A stretch of 64,000 nt of DNA from a virus: the IMG/VR virus record IMGVR_UViG_3300030044_000014, positions 1-64,000 of that record; one strand, given 5' to 3'. Made by a program: the position numbers and the translations under genes. Positions 24,054 through 31,482 of the stretch are shown here, one piece after another. A model generated the notes under the pieces. It saw only the letters and a list, made by a program, of their open reading frames with translations. It was not told the origin of the DNA and made no database searches. How positions within the stretch are numbered: the stretch's first letter is position 1; every line of letters begins with the position of its first letter.

Positions 24054-24313
24054 TACCAGCCTCTTTCGTATGCAAGACCACTTGCTGTTCTGATGTTAAG
24101 CTTGCGAAGCAGTGTCAACACTTTCATTTGATGGTATTCGTCCATAGAACCGACATAGCCTGGGCGCTCACCGTAGTAAGACCACCAACTATGATCTTCG
24201 TCATCCCAGTAATAGGGATACCAACAATCAGTCTCCTGCTCTACAATCTGTAGCCAGTACTCATTGTGCTCTGATCTATTGTATTTATCTGTTCGATCAC
24301 TGCGCCAGCTCAT
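24053..24313 (-). CDS. small aromatic-rich hypothetical protein (86 aa)
   Basis: Very rich in Trp, Tyr, Asp and Glu (DCWYPYYWDDEDHSWWSYYGE), then a helix MKVLTLLRKLNIRTASG shared in form with 23333. Follows a terminator and a TATAAT box on the same strand (24325-24320), so it may start its own transcript. Function unknown. Confidence 0.55.
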   Translation of the reverse strand: MSWRSDRTDKYNRSEHNEYWLQIVEQETDCWYPYYWDDEDHSWWSYYGERPGYVGSMDEYHQMKVLTLLRKLNIRTASGLAYERGW

Positions 24314-24330
24314 CTAAGCATTATACAGTG

Positions 24331-24356
24331 AGAAAGGCCCCGGCTTGGAACCGGGG
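24331..24356 (-). terminator. rho-independent terminator after 24365 gene
   Basis: Minus-strand stem CCCCGG / CCGGGG with a 7-nt loop (TTCCAAG) followed by CCTTTCT; placed directly after the gene at 24365-24598. Confidence 0.75.
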
Positions 24357-24364
24357 TCGGGAAC

Positions 24365-24598
24365 TTAGTACTTGAATACGTAGAACTCGTTATCGCTTGC
24401 TGCTGTCTTTTTAACGGCATACTGTGTGATCATGGGGGCTTCAGCTGTAATGTGAATGCTGTACCCTTCCTTTGCAACGATCTCAATATCAACAAGATCT
24501 GCTTTAGCTAGGTTCTCAACCAAGGGCACCGGCAAACAGACAGTGCGGGTTGCCAGATAACGAGAGCTTGAACGGGTCTTATATACGATGGTCGCCAT
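24365..24598 (-). CDS. small hypothetical protein (77 aa)
   Basis: Beta-rich: MATIVYKTRSSSRYLATRTV, then VDIEIVAKEGYSIHITAEAP and a short C-terminal strand NEFYVFKY. Last gene of the NAD-related transcript before a terminator and one base from the NAMPT stop. A role connected to NAMPT is possible from context only. Confidence 0.5.
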   Translation of the reverse strand: MATIVYKTRSSSRYLATRTVCLPVPLVENLAKADLVDIEIVAKEGYSIHITAEAPMITQYAVKKTAASDNEFYVFKY

Positions 24599-24599
24599 A

Positions 24600-26027
24600 T
24601 TACACCTTTACAGGATAAGCACGAGCACGCACTTGATCCAGAGTTGATTGGTTAGTCAACACACCGTTCAAGAAGACCTGCTCAAGCAGTCCACCTTTTT
24701 CGTCAGCAGCAGATACTTGATCTGTTGTGACGTAACGACCGTTGATGAAATCAAGACGCATTCTACCCTTGTGCGATTTCTTGCCCGAGTCAGTAATAGG
24801 GTCCTTAACGATGTCGCGCTCTTCTCCATTAACTTCTACGTAAGTGGTCTTAACAGCGAAGCCTTGGTCGTCACGGCTGTGCGATTGCAACAGCAATCCA
24901 CCAACACCGATAACGAGATTAGAAGACGCAAATCCCATGCCCTTTAGACGCGCGAGGATGCACTCGTAACGGTCAAAATACATTCCGTCGCCGTAGATCA
25001 GGCCTACTTTAGGATTCAATTCTTGGAAGCCTAATGCGTTCGTTGTCGTACCGAACTGGCGAGCCAACAGACGCATAGCACCGAGGTTCTCAGCAGAACC
25101 AGCAGGAGCAGACGGGTTTCCACAGATGATGAGCTCTGGGTCACCAGAGTCCGGGCGGAATACCACTTTGCCGTCACGAGCCATGATGCGCTTGTAAAGT
25201 ACCTGAGTGAAGTTCTCAAGAACATTCCACAGGTTATAGGTATCAGACACGATAGAGACGATGCCGGTAGGGTAAGTGTTGAGCATGTGCTCAAACGCCT
25301 TCAACTCATGTTCCTGACCGTACGAACACATAACTGAGTGCTCAGATGCAGGGACAGAAGCACCGATAAGGCCAGTCGCAGCGTAGTTCTCCATCAAGAA
25401 CTTAACAGCCGGAACGGTATCTGTTCCACGGAAGTTGATCAAGTGAGCAGCACCAGAGATAGCCGCAGTCTCCTCAGACGAGCAACCACGGTATCCGAAG
25501 TCATGGACAGCCCAATCGCAGTGGAGACGGTTGCCTACAGTTTCATCCGCGTATGTGTCTACAAGGTTACGCAACTTCATAGAGTACGAACCAACAGTTG
25601 TCGGGTTCCATACTTTAAGAACGAGCGACTCAAAGAAGCCAACTGTCCAAGCGAAGTCAGGATGAGTATTGGTCATCGTGAGAAGAACGTTCTTAACGGG
25701 CAGAACAGTTCCTTCTGGAACAGCTTTGATCTCCAAGGGGATATAACCAAGGTCTGCCAATGCGTGCATCTTTTCAAAGATGTGGCGCGGGGTAGGTCCG
25801 AGAATCGATTCACGTACCTGCAAGAACTCGTTCACCATTGGGTGAGTGATCTTCTGTGCCAAGTAGTTCTTCAAGATAGGCTGAAGCCCATTGAAGAGCG
25901 TGAACGGAATCTTCTTGTCGGAGCGAGCAACGAGATAGGCGTAGGCCTTAGTGATCCCCTCTGGGAACTGCTCCATGTGCCCCATCTTATATACGTCAGT
26001 GCAAAGTAATACGTTATCGTTAATCAT
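24600..26027 (-). CDS. nadV: nicotinamide phosphoribosyltransferase (NAMPT/NadV)
   Basis: 475 residues, full family length. Visible active-site landmarks in order: HDFGYRGCSS (~175-184), FRGTDTVPA with Asp203, SEH with His230 (the autophosphorylated His in human NAMPT), SDTYNLW (261-267), FRPDSGDP with Arg291 and GGLLLQ. It condenses nicotinamide with PRPP to NMN, the rate-limiting NAD salvage step. Together with the PRPP synthetase two genes upstream it can turn nicotinamide released by NAD-consuming defence systems back into NMN. An NMN adenylyltransferase would complete the route (see 52387). Confidence 0.95.
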   Translation of the reverse strand: MINDNVLLCTDVYKMGHMEQFPEGITKAYAYLVARSDKKIPFTLFNGLQPILKNYLAQKITHPMVNEFLQVRESILGPTPRHIFEKMHALADLGYIPLEIKAVPEGTVLPVKNVLLTMTNTHPDFAWTVGFFESLVLKVWNPTTVGSYSMKLRNLVDTYADETVGNRLHCDWAVHDFGYRGCSSEETAAISGAAHLINFRGTDTVPAVKFLMENYAATGLIGASVPASEHSVMCSYGQEHELKAFEHMLNTYPTGIVSIVSDTYNLWNVLENFTQVLYKRIMARDGKVVFRPDSGDPELIICGNPSAPAGSAENLGAMRLLARQFGTTTNALGFQELNPKVGLIYGDGMYFDRYECILARLKGMGFASSNLVIGVGGLLLQSHSRDDQGFAVKTTYVEVNGEERDIVKDPITDSGKKSHKGRMRLDFINGRYVTTDQVSAADEKGGLLEQVFLNGVLTNQSTLDQVRARAYPVKV

Positions 26028-26035
26028 GTTTCTCC

Positions 26036-26245
26036 TTAAAAGTTAAATGTAGCTGTTACGTAGAAGCGGACTTCGCCCTCGTCTTCTTCTACTGAGTAGT
26101 CGAACGTTGTACCATCATCAAAATGTTCTGCGAGAGCATCAACCTTAGCCTGCGCAAGAGTGTGCTCCACAGACATATCAACCCCTGGGATCTTCTTCAC
26201 AACGTGAATTGGTTTCTTCTTCTTAGGGTCGATGGTATCGCTCAC
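26036..26245 (-). CDS. small hypothetical protein (69 aa), GTG start
   Basis: The GTG at 26245, inside the TGA of the macro-domain gene (GTGAGC) and behind GGTGGAAGC, is the best start; the longer reading would overlap the macro gene. Lys-rich N-terminus (DPKKKKPIHVVKKIPGVDM) and beta C-terminus (RFYVTATFNF). Unknown function between macro and NAMPT genes. Confidence 0.5.
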   Translation of the reverse strand: MSDTIDPKKKKPIHVVKKIPGVDMSVEHTLAQAKVDALAEHFDDGTTFDYSVEEDEGEVRFYVTATFNF

Positions 26246-26751
26246 GCTTCCACCATATCTGGATCGCAGACGATCCAATTGATTCTTGGATAATCTTTTA
26301 AGAGGATTTCAAGGATAAGTTCTGAGTCTTTCCAAGGTACAGCGAACAGACCAGAGTTAAACTTATTAGAGTAGACGTCGATCTGTGGGTACGTGTCGCT
26401 TGGGTGGGCGAGATAGATCTTACGTAAGAGATCACGGAGAGCTAGAGTTGTATTGATCTTGATCTCTTCTACGCCGTCTTTCTTAGGTCCGTAGTCATGA
26501 GATGTAACGATCCAGCCGACCCAGTGAGCTTCGGATTCAGGGAACGATGATAGACCAGCAAGACCTACAGCCGTTCCACGCTGCATGTTAGCAGACTCGC
26601 AGAACATCTTGTAGTCGAGAAAGCTCTGAAGATACTTCTCTTTGAAAGGCTTGGCAATGCCAGAACCCCAGACACCCTGCGAGTTGCAGGCATGAATGAT
26701 TACACTCTCACGAGGAGCGTCAAAGAGACTCATCTTCTTGTGGGTTACCAT
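26242..26751 (-). CDS. macro-domain protein (ADP-ribose binding)
   Basis: 169 residues. IIHACNSQGVWGSGIAKPF is the macro-domain loop 1 (Asn and the GxG turn that contact ADP-ribose), and YSNKFNSGLFAVPW matches the second ligand loop. Relatives hydrolyse ADP-ribose-1''-phosphate, O-acetyl-ADP-ribose or ADP-ribosyl groups. Placed between PRPP synthetase and NAMPT, it could process ADP-ribose derived from NAD cleavage or reverse ADP-ribosylation. Coupled by overlap to 26745. Confidence 0.8.
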   Translation of the reverse strand: MVTHKKMSLFDAPRESVIIHACNSQGVWGSGIAKPFKEKYLQSFLDYKMFCESANMQRGTAVGLAGLSSFPESEAHWVGWIVTSHDYGPKKDGVEEIKINTTLALRDLLRKIYLAHPSDTYPQIDVYSNKFNSGLFAVPWKDSELILEILLKDYPRINWIVCDPDMVEA

Positions 26752-27533
26752 ACTTTATATCCTTCCGGGTTCCTGAGCAGAGAGTTCGTGGTGTGAATAT
26801 CACGGATCCCTGCATCAAATAATACCTGCTTCCCTTTTGAGAATAGTCCGTGTGAGACTGCTAGGTCGATTGGTCCTGTCTTATATTCTTTAAGTGCTTC
26901 AGCTACTTTGATGAAGGTCATCCCGCCGTCGCAGATGTCGTCGATGATTAGGACACTCTTGCCGTAGAGATCCTGGTGAGATGTATTAACTTTAAGTCCA
27001 GTGATCTCGCCCGTCTGCTGGTTGCGAACCTTCTCGCACCAGATGAACTGCTTACCAGTGGTCTTAGCGTAGCGCTCAGCTGCGCCTTTGTCTGGGTAAC
27101 ATACAAAGTCATAACCGATGGTGTTAAACAGAGTCTGATGAAACTCTTTGGGAGTTGTAGACTCCATTGGAAAGACGAGATCAGACTTGGAGTGTGGGTC
27201 AAAAGCCTCGATGCGCGTGATACCTGCGTTATATAGGATCTCTGTGAATGTCTTGAGCGCGAAGCTCAACTTATTGTTTACTTCCTTATCTTGACGAGCG
27301 TAAGGAAGATAAGGACATACAAGATCAACACTGGTATCGAAAACGTCATAGCATAACTGCGCCACTTGGCATACTTGGATTAACTCAGCTTCATTCTCAA
27401 ACAGCCATAGTATATATGTGACGCTGTTCGGATCCATCTTTGACTCATCAATCTTCCAGACCTGGGAAGTTCCATCTGGAAAGATGGTTATCGTAAAACT
27501 TACTTCTTCGCCGTCGCTGATGAGCTTAATCAT
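26745..27533 (-). CDS. prs: ribose-phosphate pyrophosphokinase (PRPP synthetase)
   Basis: About 262 residues from the ATG at 27533 (GAGAGA upstream, overlapping the stop of 27530). CPYLPYARQDK is the conserved flexible-loop region and VLIIDDICDGGMTF is the PRPP-binding loop (type I PRTase motif). It forms PRPP from ribose-5-phosphate and ATP, feeding NAMPT (24600). It is shorter than cellular Prs (~315 aa), as is usual for phage versions associated with nadV. Confidence 0.9.
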   Translation of the reverse strand: MIKLISDGEEVSFTITIFPDGTSQVWKIDESKMDPNSVTYILWLFENEAELIQVCQVAQLCYDVFDTSVDLVCPYLPYARQDKEVNNKLSFALKTFTEILYNAGITRIEAFDPHSKSDLVFPMESTTPKEFHQTLFNTIGYDFVCYPDKGAAERYAKTTGKQFIWCEKVRNQQTGEITGLKVNTSHQDLYGKSVLIIDDICDGGMTFIKVAEALKEYKTGPIDLAVSHGLFSKGKQVLFDAGIRDIHTTNSLLRNPEGYKVW

Positions 27534-28030
27534 GTGTTCTCTCCCAGTAAGAAATCTAAGTGGCGCCACATAGCATCGTGCTCGCCGTCTTTCTTGAGCA
27601 TCAGCTTGAAGTGCGGATACTCTTTCTTGTACATGTCAAGCTGTTTCGCTTGATCTAGTACAGACCGTTCTACGTTTGCTATACGGTCAGCCAGCTTCAG
27701 GGTCGTAGCCTCTCTAGAGGCTTGAATCTTAGGGTAGGTCTTTTCGTGACGCTCTTTGCGGTTCTTACCAGGCTCGTTTGTTACTCGGTGAACTAGATCT
27801 GCTACATGCCTACCGAATGTAATCTCGATCTGGAACACTGTTGCATCTGTGTCTTCGACTACATCATGCAACCAGGCTGCGACCTGAAGGTCCTCGCTAT
27901 CAAACTTGAAGCGGCGCAAGACTTCAGCTACGGCAGCGAGATGCTCTGTGTAGGGAGAATTCTCCCCGTATTTCTGGTCTTTGTGCTTTGCTGCTGCAAA
28001 TGCCGCTGCTGCTTGAATAGCGAGGCTCAT
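27530..28030 (-). CDS. HD-domain hydrolase, SpoT/MESH1-like
   Basis: 166 residues. HD signature: YTEHLAAVAEVL (His30), AAWLHDVVEDT (His55-Asp56) and TTLKLADRIANVE (Asp115), the arrangement of the (p)ppGpp hydrolase domain and of small alarmone hydrolases or MESH1. No synthetase domain. It may hydrolyse (p)ppGpp, relieving the stringent response, or act on NADPH like some MESH1 proteins. First gene of the PRPP/NAD block. Confidence 0.85.
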   Translation of the reverse strand: MSLAIQAAAAFAAAKHKDQKYGENSPYTEHLAAVAEVLRRFKFDSEDLQVAAWLHDVVEDTDATVFQIEITFGRHVADLVHRVTNEPGKNRKERHEKTYPKIQASREATTLKLADRIANVERSVLDQAKQLDMYKKEYPHFKLMLKKDGEHDAMWRHLDFLLGENT

Positions 28031-28031
28031 A

Positions 28032-28145
28032 TTAGTCTTTCTTCTGTGTTGCCGCTTCTTTAATCAACTTGATACCAACGTATAGTACGAGAGAAGCTAC
28101 GCCAAGGATCAATACTCCGATACCGATATCAACTAATGCGATCAT
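28032..28145 (-). CDS. small single-TM protein (37 aa)
   Basis: Strong ribosome binding site AAGGAG upstream of MIALVDIGIGVLILGVASL; one transmembrane helix and a short basic tail (KLIKEAATQKKD). Its TAA is one base before the next gene's ATG. Probably an inner-membrane miniprotein; function unknown. Confidence 0.75.
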   Translation of the reverse strand: MIALVDIGIGVLILGVASLVLYVGIKLIKEAATQKKD

Positions 28146-28172
28146 ATTTTCTCCTTAAATAAGTCTATCTAG

Positions 28173-28200
28173 AAAAGGCACCACCCGGAGGTGATGCCTT
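28173..28200 (-). terminator. rho-independent terminator after the SPFH gene
   Basis: Minus-strand stem AAGGCATCACC / GGTGGTGCCTT with a TCCG loop (one G-T-type pair), followed by TTCT. It separates the SPFH gene from the PRPP/NAD block. Confidence 0.8.
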
Positions 28201-28211
28201 CAAAGATATAC

Positions 28212-29465
28212 TTAGTTGTCTTCAGACTTGTTTGCTGCAGCAGGCACTTTAGTGCGTGGAGCTTTAGCAGGTTGATCTTTGTTCATGCGATCGTTCAAAT
28301 CCATGAAGGACTTAAGACCGATTGCGTCGAAGGGGTTCATTGCCGATTGACCGTTAGATCCACCGCCGATTACCATCATGCCTGGGAACTGAACACCAGC
28401 AAGCTCATGTGCTACACCGATGCGAGTCTCTTTGTCGATCGTCGCACGCTCAAGGGGAGTAAGACCTGCTTGAACTTTGAGGCGGTTAACTTCAGCAAGA
28501 GCTTTACCGTTCGTTACTTCAGCCGCAGCATCTTGTTCAGCTTGTTTGCGTTTCAGCTGAGATACTTCGAACTCTTTCTGAGCGATAGTGACTTCTTTGA
28601 TCTTCTCAACTTCTTGCTTAGCTTTCTCAATCGCGATCTGAGCATTACCTTGTTCGCGTGCAGTGATCGCATCTTGCTTAGCTTTTTCAGCGTTAGCTTT
28701 AGCGACAACTTTCATCTGCTCAGCTTCTTTTTTCTTCTGGATCAGAGCATCGATAGTCTGGTCGAAGTCGATGTCTTTGATAACGAACTGGATGATGGTT
28801 ACGTTATAAGCTTTGAGCGGAGAGATCTTGCGAACAACTGGCTGTCCAGCTTTGTCAAGCTTGATGTTGACTTCACGAGTCACGAACTCATTGCCGTCTG
28901 CATCTTTCTCTTTGAATTCCTTAGCTTCAGTCTCGTAGATCCCGTTCTTTACTTGATCTTCCACAAGTGAAGTGAACTCAGAGCGACGAGTAGAGTACGA
29001 CTCTTCAGCGCGCATCAGAGTAGCCGTCTGCATCAAGGCTTCAGCAACAGTCTGACGAATCAGATCGTGCTTGACGCGCTCGTAAGACTTGAAGTCTTTA
29101 TGCAGGAGCTTCTGAGTCTCAGGGTCAGAAGGTAGACGGAATTTGATGCCGCCAGACACCTTCGCAGTACCGCCGTCGTTGAAGCGAATGTCGATCGTGT
29201 CTGACTCAGCACCTTTGCCGCCGTCAAGATCTGACTTCGAGAAGTAGTACATGTCCGACACGTGGTAAGTTGTTACGTTACCGAAGAGCTTCAGATACGT
29301 ACCTGACTCATTGTGAACAGTTACATCACCAGTAACAGCTGCCTGTTTAATCTGATAATAGCCTTGGTCATTCGTCGTGAACACTTCACGTCCGACCGTT
29401 GCCAGGATAAGAACTGCGACCAATCCGCCTACGGCGAGACCAATCAATTTAACTCGTGCGTCCAT
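28212..29465 (-). CDS. SPFH/band-7 (prohibitin-like) membrane protein
   Basis: 417 residues. N-terminal TM helix (LIGLAVGGLVAVLILATVG), an SPFH beta domain (~residues 40-230), then a long Ala/Glu/Lys/Gln coiled coil (~235-330) and a polar C-terminus. SPFH proteins oligomerise into membrane rings that scaffold proteases such as FtsH. Large T4-like phages also carry SPFH genes. Here it could protect phage proteins from membrane proteases or organise membranes during infection (inference). Confidence 0.85.
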   Translation of the reverse strand: MDARVKLIGLAVGGLVAVLILATVGREVFTTNDQGYYQIKQAAVTGDVTVHNESGTYLKLFGNVTTYHVSDMYYFSKSDLDGGKGAESDTIDIRFNDGGTAKVSGGIKFRLPSDPETQKLLHKDFKSYERVKHDLIRQTVAEALMQTATLMRAEESYSTRRSEFTSLVEDQVKNGIYETEAKEFKEKDADGNEFVTREVNIKLDKAGQPVVRKISPLKAYNVTIIQFVIKDIDFDQTIDALIQKKKEAEQMKVVAKANAEKAKQDAITAREQGNAQIAIEKAKQEVEKIKEVTIAQKEFEVSQLKRKQAEQDAAAEVTNGKALAEVNRLKVQAGLTPLERATIDKETRIGVAHELAGVQFPGMMVIGGGSNGQSAMNPFDAIGLKSFMDLNDRMNKDQPAKAPRTKVPAAANKSEDN

Positions 29466-29531
29466 CTATAAAACTCCTTTGTATGAAAAGGCGTTAGCGT
29501 TCAAATTTAATTACAATCAGGACAGGTTCTA

Positions 29532-29789
29532 CTATCTCCAAACAGTCCATGTCACTCGCTTCTGTTCAGCAGGTGGAAGATGTTCAGTATAGAAGGCGAC
29601 CATAGATTCGTATGTTCTAGATAATAGACCTTGAGCGGCAATATAGTCACAGCAATCAGACGCCTCTTGAATAGTCATGTTGCAAGAAGATGCAATCTTG
29701 TTCATTCCTGGTTTAGCTTTCCCGTGCTTACTAATGATGCCTTTAAGGTAGGCCTGAACGATATTAACTTTTACTTGACAGATAGCCAT
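29532..29789 (-). CDS. small hypothetical protein, possible winged-helix (85 aa)
   Basis: MAICQVKVNIVQAYLKGIIS, then a helix-turn-helix-like stretch (MNKIASSCNMTIQEASDCCDYIAAQGLLSRTY) that reads like a MarR/wHTH 'N-x-x-A..LG....A...I..L...G.I' pattern. May bind DNA. Located between SPFH and the tRNA cluster. Confidence 0.45.
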   Translation of the reverse strand: MAICQVKVNIVQAYLKGIISKHGKAKPGMNKIASSCNMTIQEASDCCDYIAAQGLLSRTYESMVAFYTEHLPPAEQKRVTWTVWR

Positions 29790-29840
29790 ATAAAATCCTT
29801 TGTGATGAGTTGTGTGATTGGATTTTACAGATTAAAAGAA

Positions 29841-29914
29841 TGGAGTCCCACCGCGGTAATTCTCCGCGTTATCTGGGTTTGCAAGCCAGAACATTAATTT
29901 TATGTTAGAGGGAC
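29841..29914 (-). tRNA. tRNA-Cys (anticodon GCA), degenerate arms
   Basis: Encoded CCA, discriminator T (normal for Cys), anticodon loop TTGCAAA on stem CTGGC/CCCAG, T-stem CGCGG/CCGCG. The T-loop is AGAATTA instead of TTCRANT and the D-loop (AAAATTA) has no GG, so the usual elbow contacts are missing. It could be non-functional or a specialised tRNA. Confidence 0.7.
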
Positions 29915-29919
29915 AAGAG

Positions 29920-30007
29920 TGGAGGAGAGCAACGGACTTGCACCGTAAACCTCGAAAGGTCCGTGTTGCTTAGCAGGCAAACCCAGCGCTTCGCCGGTTT
30001 ACTCTCC
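29920..30007 (-). tRNA. tRNA-Ser (anticodon GCT)
   Basis: Acceptor GGAGAGT/GCTCTCC, encoded CCA, anticodon loop CTGCTAA (GCT; AGC/AGU codons), long class II variable arm (ACCT-TTCG-AGGT), T-loop TGCAAGT. Confidence 0.85.
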
Positions 30008-30008
30008 A

Positions 30009-30078
30009 TGGTAGACCTATGAGGAGTCGAACCTCGTTAGCTAGATTAGAAGTCCAGCGACCTTCCTTTGGTAGGTCC
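30009..30078 (-). tRNA. tRNA-Arg (anticodon TCT)
   Basis: Acceptor GGACCTA/TAGGTCT, encoded CCA, T-arm CGAGG-TTCGACT-CCTCA (outer pair weak), anticodon stem CTGGA/TCTAG and loop CTTCTAA (TCT; AGA codons, rare in many hosts). Confidence 0.85.
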
Positions 30079-30085
30079 ATAAAAC

Positions 30086-30162
30086 TGGTACTCGAGGTGA
30101 GACTTGAACTCACACTGTGCAGGGTTTAAGTCTGCTGCCTCTGCCAGTTGGGGTAGTCAAGC
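30086..30162 (-). tRNA. tRNA-Leu-like (anticodon TAA) with short variable loop
   Basis: Good T-arm GTGAG-TTCAAGT-CTCAC, encoded CCA, anticodon loop CTTAAAC giving TAA (UUA codons). The variable region is only 5 nt (ACAGT), whereas bacterial tRNA-Leu is class II with a long arm. The acceptor (GCTTGAC/CTCGAGT) and D-stem contain mismatches. Confidence 0.65.
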
Positions 30163-30163
30163 A

Positions 30164-30252
30164 TGGTGAGTGATGAAGGAATCGCACCATTCGTCGCCTT
30201 CCCACATGTTTTATGACAACTGTTTTACAGACAGCTTGCGGGGACATCACTC
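30164..30252 (-). tRNA. tRNA-Tyr (anticodon GTA), short D region
   Basis: Acceptor GAGTGAT/ATCACTC with encoded CCA, anticodon stem GCTGT/ACAGT and loop CTGTAAA (GTA). A long variable region fits bacterial tRNA-Tyr. Only ~10 nt separate acceptor and anticodon stems, too short for a normal D arm, and the T-stem has two mismatches; the fold may be imperfect or my boundaries off. Confidence 0.6.
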
Positions 30253-30253
30253 T

Positions 30254-30349
30254 TGGAGGAAGGTATCCGATTCGCACGGATGAAACCCAGTGTTAGTGGG
30301 TTTACCAGGGTTCAAGCCTGGCGCAATAATCTATCTCTGCCAACCTTCC
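30254..30349 (-). tRNA. tRNA-Ser (anticodon TGA)
   Basis: Acceptor GGAAGGT/ACCTTCC, encoded CCA, anticodon stem CCAGG/CCTGG and loop CTTGAAC (TGA; UCN codons), long variable arm (AAACCCA...TGGGTTT), T-arm ATCCG-TGCGAAT-CGGAT. Confidence 0.85.
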
Positions 30350-30350
30350 G

Positions 30351-30878
30351 TTAAAATTTATTCGACTTCTTTAAGTTCTCTTCCCTAGGTAAATGTTGTA
30401 AATTCCAGGGCACATGTAGTCCACTTACGTTATCACCCTGTAATGGGACTATATGGTCCACATGGTGCCCTTCAGGACGATCTTTATAAATCTGCTTAAT
30501 GTCGTCCATATTGACCCATTTTGGAGTTTGCAACTTAATCAACTTTCTTCTCTGTGTAGCATCGATGGACTCTTTCTGTCTAAATTCTTCGTTGGTTCTG
30601 TATTTCTCTCTTCTGAAGAGTTTAGTTCTTTCTTGCTCTGCTGCTCTATATTCTTCGTTATTGTTATAACGCTTTTTCATGTTTTTTAGATTTTGAGCAT
30701 TATGTCTAGCTTTAACATTCGGATCTTTTAAAGATTCAGTTTTGCGTTTGGCTGAACTCAAAATTCTCTTTTGTCTATAAACAGGATCTGAGTCATACTT
30801 CCACTTAATATAATGGTTTTGACAAAACCCTTTACCCTTATGTTTTCTCTCACAGCCTTCAATACTACACTTCTTCAT
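30351..30878 (-). CDS. HNH homing endonuclease in tRNA cluster (175 aa)
   Basis: N-terminal zinc motif [20 protein letters not shown], a long Lys/Arg/Glu-rich helical linker, and a C-terminal HNH nuclease ([28 protein letters not shown]). Stand-alone HNH of this kind is typical of mobile elements that home into phage genomes. It sits between tRNA-Ser(TGA), one base away, and the folded region at 30894-31206. Confidence 0.8.
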   Translation of the reverse strand: MKKCSIEGCERKHKGKGFCQNHYIKWKYDSDPVYRQKRILSSAKRKTESLKDPNVKARHNAQNLKNMKKRYNNNEEYRAAEQERTKLFRREKYRTNEEFRQKESIDATQRRKLIKLQTPKWVNMDDIKQIYKDRPEGHHVDHIVPLQGDNVSGLHVPWNLQHLPREENLKKSNKF

Positions 30879-30893
30879 AAATTCCCATAAAGC

Positions 30894-31206
30894 GATCTAA
30901 AGAGGAGCGACTATACGCGGAGTTCTATCTTTGTGTTATCATCTGTCTTGATGTTATGTTGCCATAACATTCTTTGCCCATAACCCGACTGCTAAGCGAG
31001 TAGCCTCATCGCAGTCCTATTTATAGTTGCTACACATACCCTGTCGCCCGTTTCACCCGTTAGATTTACCCAACGACTCGTCTCTGATGCCGTGACTTAC
31101 CTTACGGTAGGTGGCCGTTAACCACTATGTTACTCTATGTAGCTCCGACGTTCTTCTCTCCAACATTGCATTGGTCGAGCGATAACCTGTCGCTCCTCTT
31201 TAGATC
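30894..31206. repeat. 18-bp inverted repeat enclosing a ~310-bp non-coding, structured region
   Basis: GATCTAAAGAGGAGCGAC (30894-30911) is exactly complementary to GTCGCTCCTCTTTAGATC (31189-31206). Inside, a competing hairpin (GAGCGA / TCGCTC, 31178-31196) and several smaller ones occur, including GTTATG..CATAAC and a CTTACC..GGTAGG pair. No ORF of note is seen on either strand. Another GC-rich foldable stretch (31215-31300) lies between it and tRNA-Asn. It could be a processed non-coding RNA of the tRNA operon. I could not match it to RNase P RNA, tmRNA or group I intron cores. Confidence 0.7.
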
Positions 31207-31319
31207 ATAAAATTTTAGTTTCAGAATCCCCTAAGTAAAGTTTGGTCCCACCTGTCCGTTCCGCCCGGACCTCTTCGCTTCTTCAGAGCGACACTTTCAC
31301 TAGATTGGCTTAAATGGGA

Positions 31320-31395
31320 TGGCTGACGAGACAGGGTTCGAACCTGTGACCTAACCGTTAACAGCGGTTTGCTCTACCAACTGAGCTACACGTCA
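31320..31395 (-). tRNA. tRNA-Asn (anticodon GTT)
   Basis: Canonical cloverleaf: D-arm TAGCTCAGTTGGTAGAGC, anticodon stem AACCG/CGGTT with loop CTGTTAA (GTT), T-arm ACAGG-TTCGAAC-CCTGT, discriminator G and encoded CCA; one T-T mismatch in the acceptor. A minus-strand TATAAT (31405-31400) stands just upstream and may drive the cluster. Confidence 0.9.
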
Positions 31396-31419
31396 ATGAA
31401 TTATAATGAATGTTTGGAT

Positions 31420-31482
31420 TTAACGTCTCGCGGACTTACGTATTAGTTTAGCTATTAAAGCAACTAAAATACGAAAAATCAT
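31420..31482 (-). CDS. possible 20-aa cationic hydrophobic peptide
   Basis: MIFRILVALIAKLIRKSARR is an amphipathic/hydrophobic helix with a basic tail, the shape of small membrane-active peptides. No ribosome binding site is obvious, and it lies in the leader of the tRNA cluster, so translation is doubtful. Confidence 0.25.
   Translation of the reverse strand: MIFRILVALIAKLIRKSARR

Noticed and set aside
30894-31310. RNase P RNA, tmRNA or group I intron
   Set aside because: Short similarities (GGTCCGGGC; GGGGATTCTGA; TCAGAGAC) were seen but the remaining conserved elements are absent or in the wrong order.
29800-31400. CRISPR array in the repetitive-looking tRNA region
   Set aside because: The similar elements are tRNA T-arms and CCA ends, with no regular repeat-spacer pattern.
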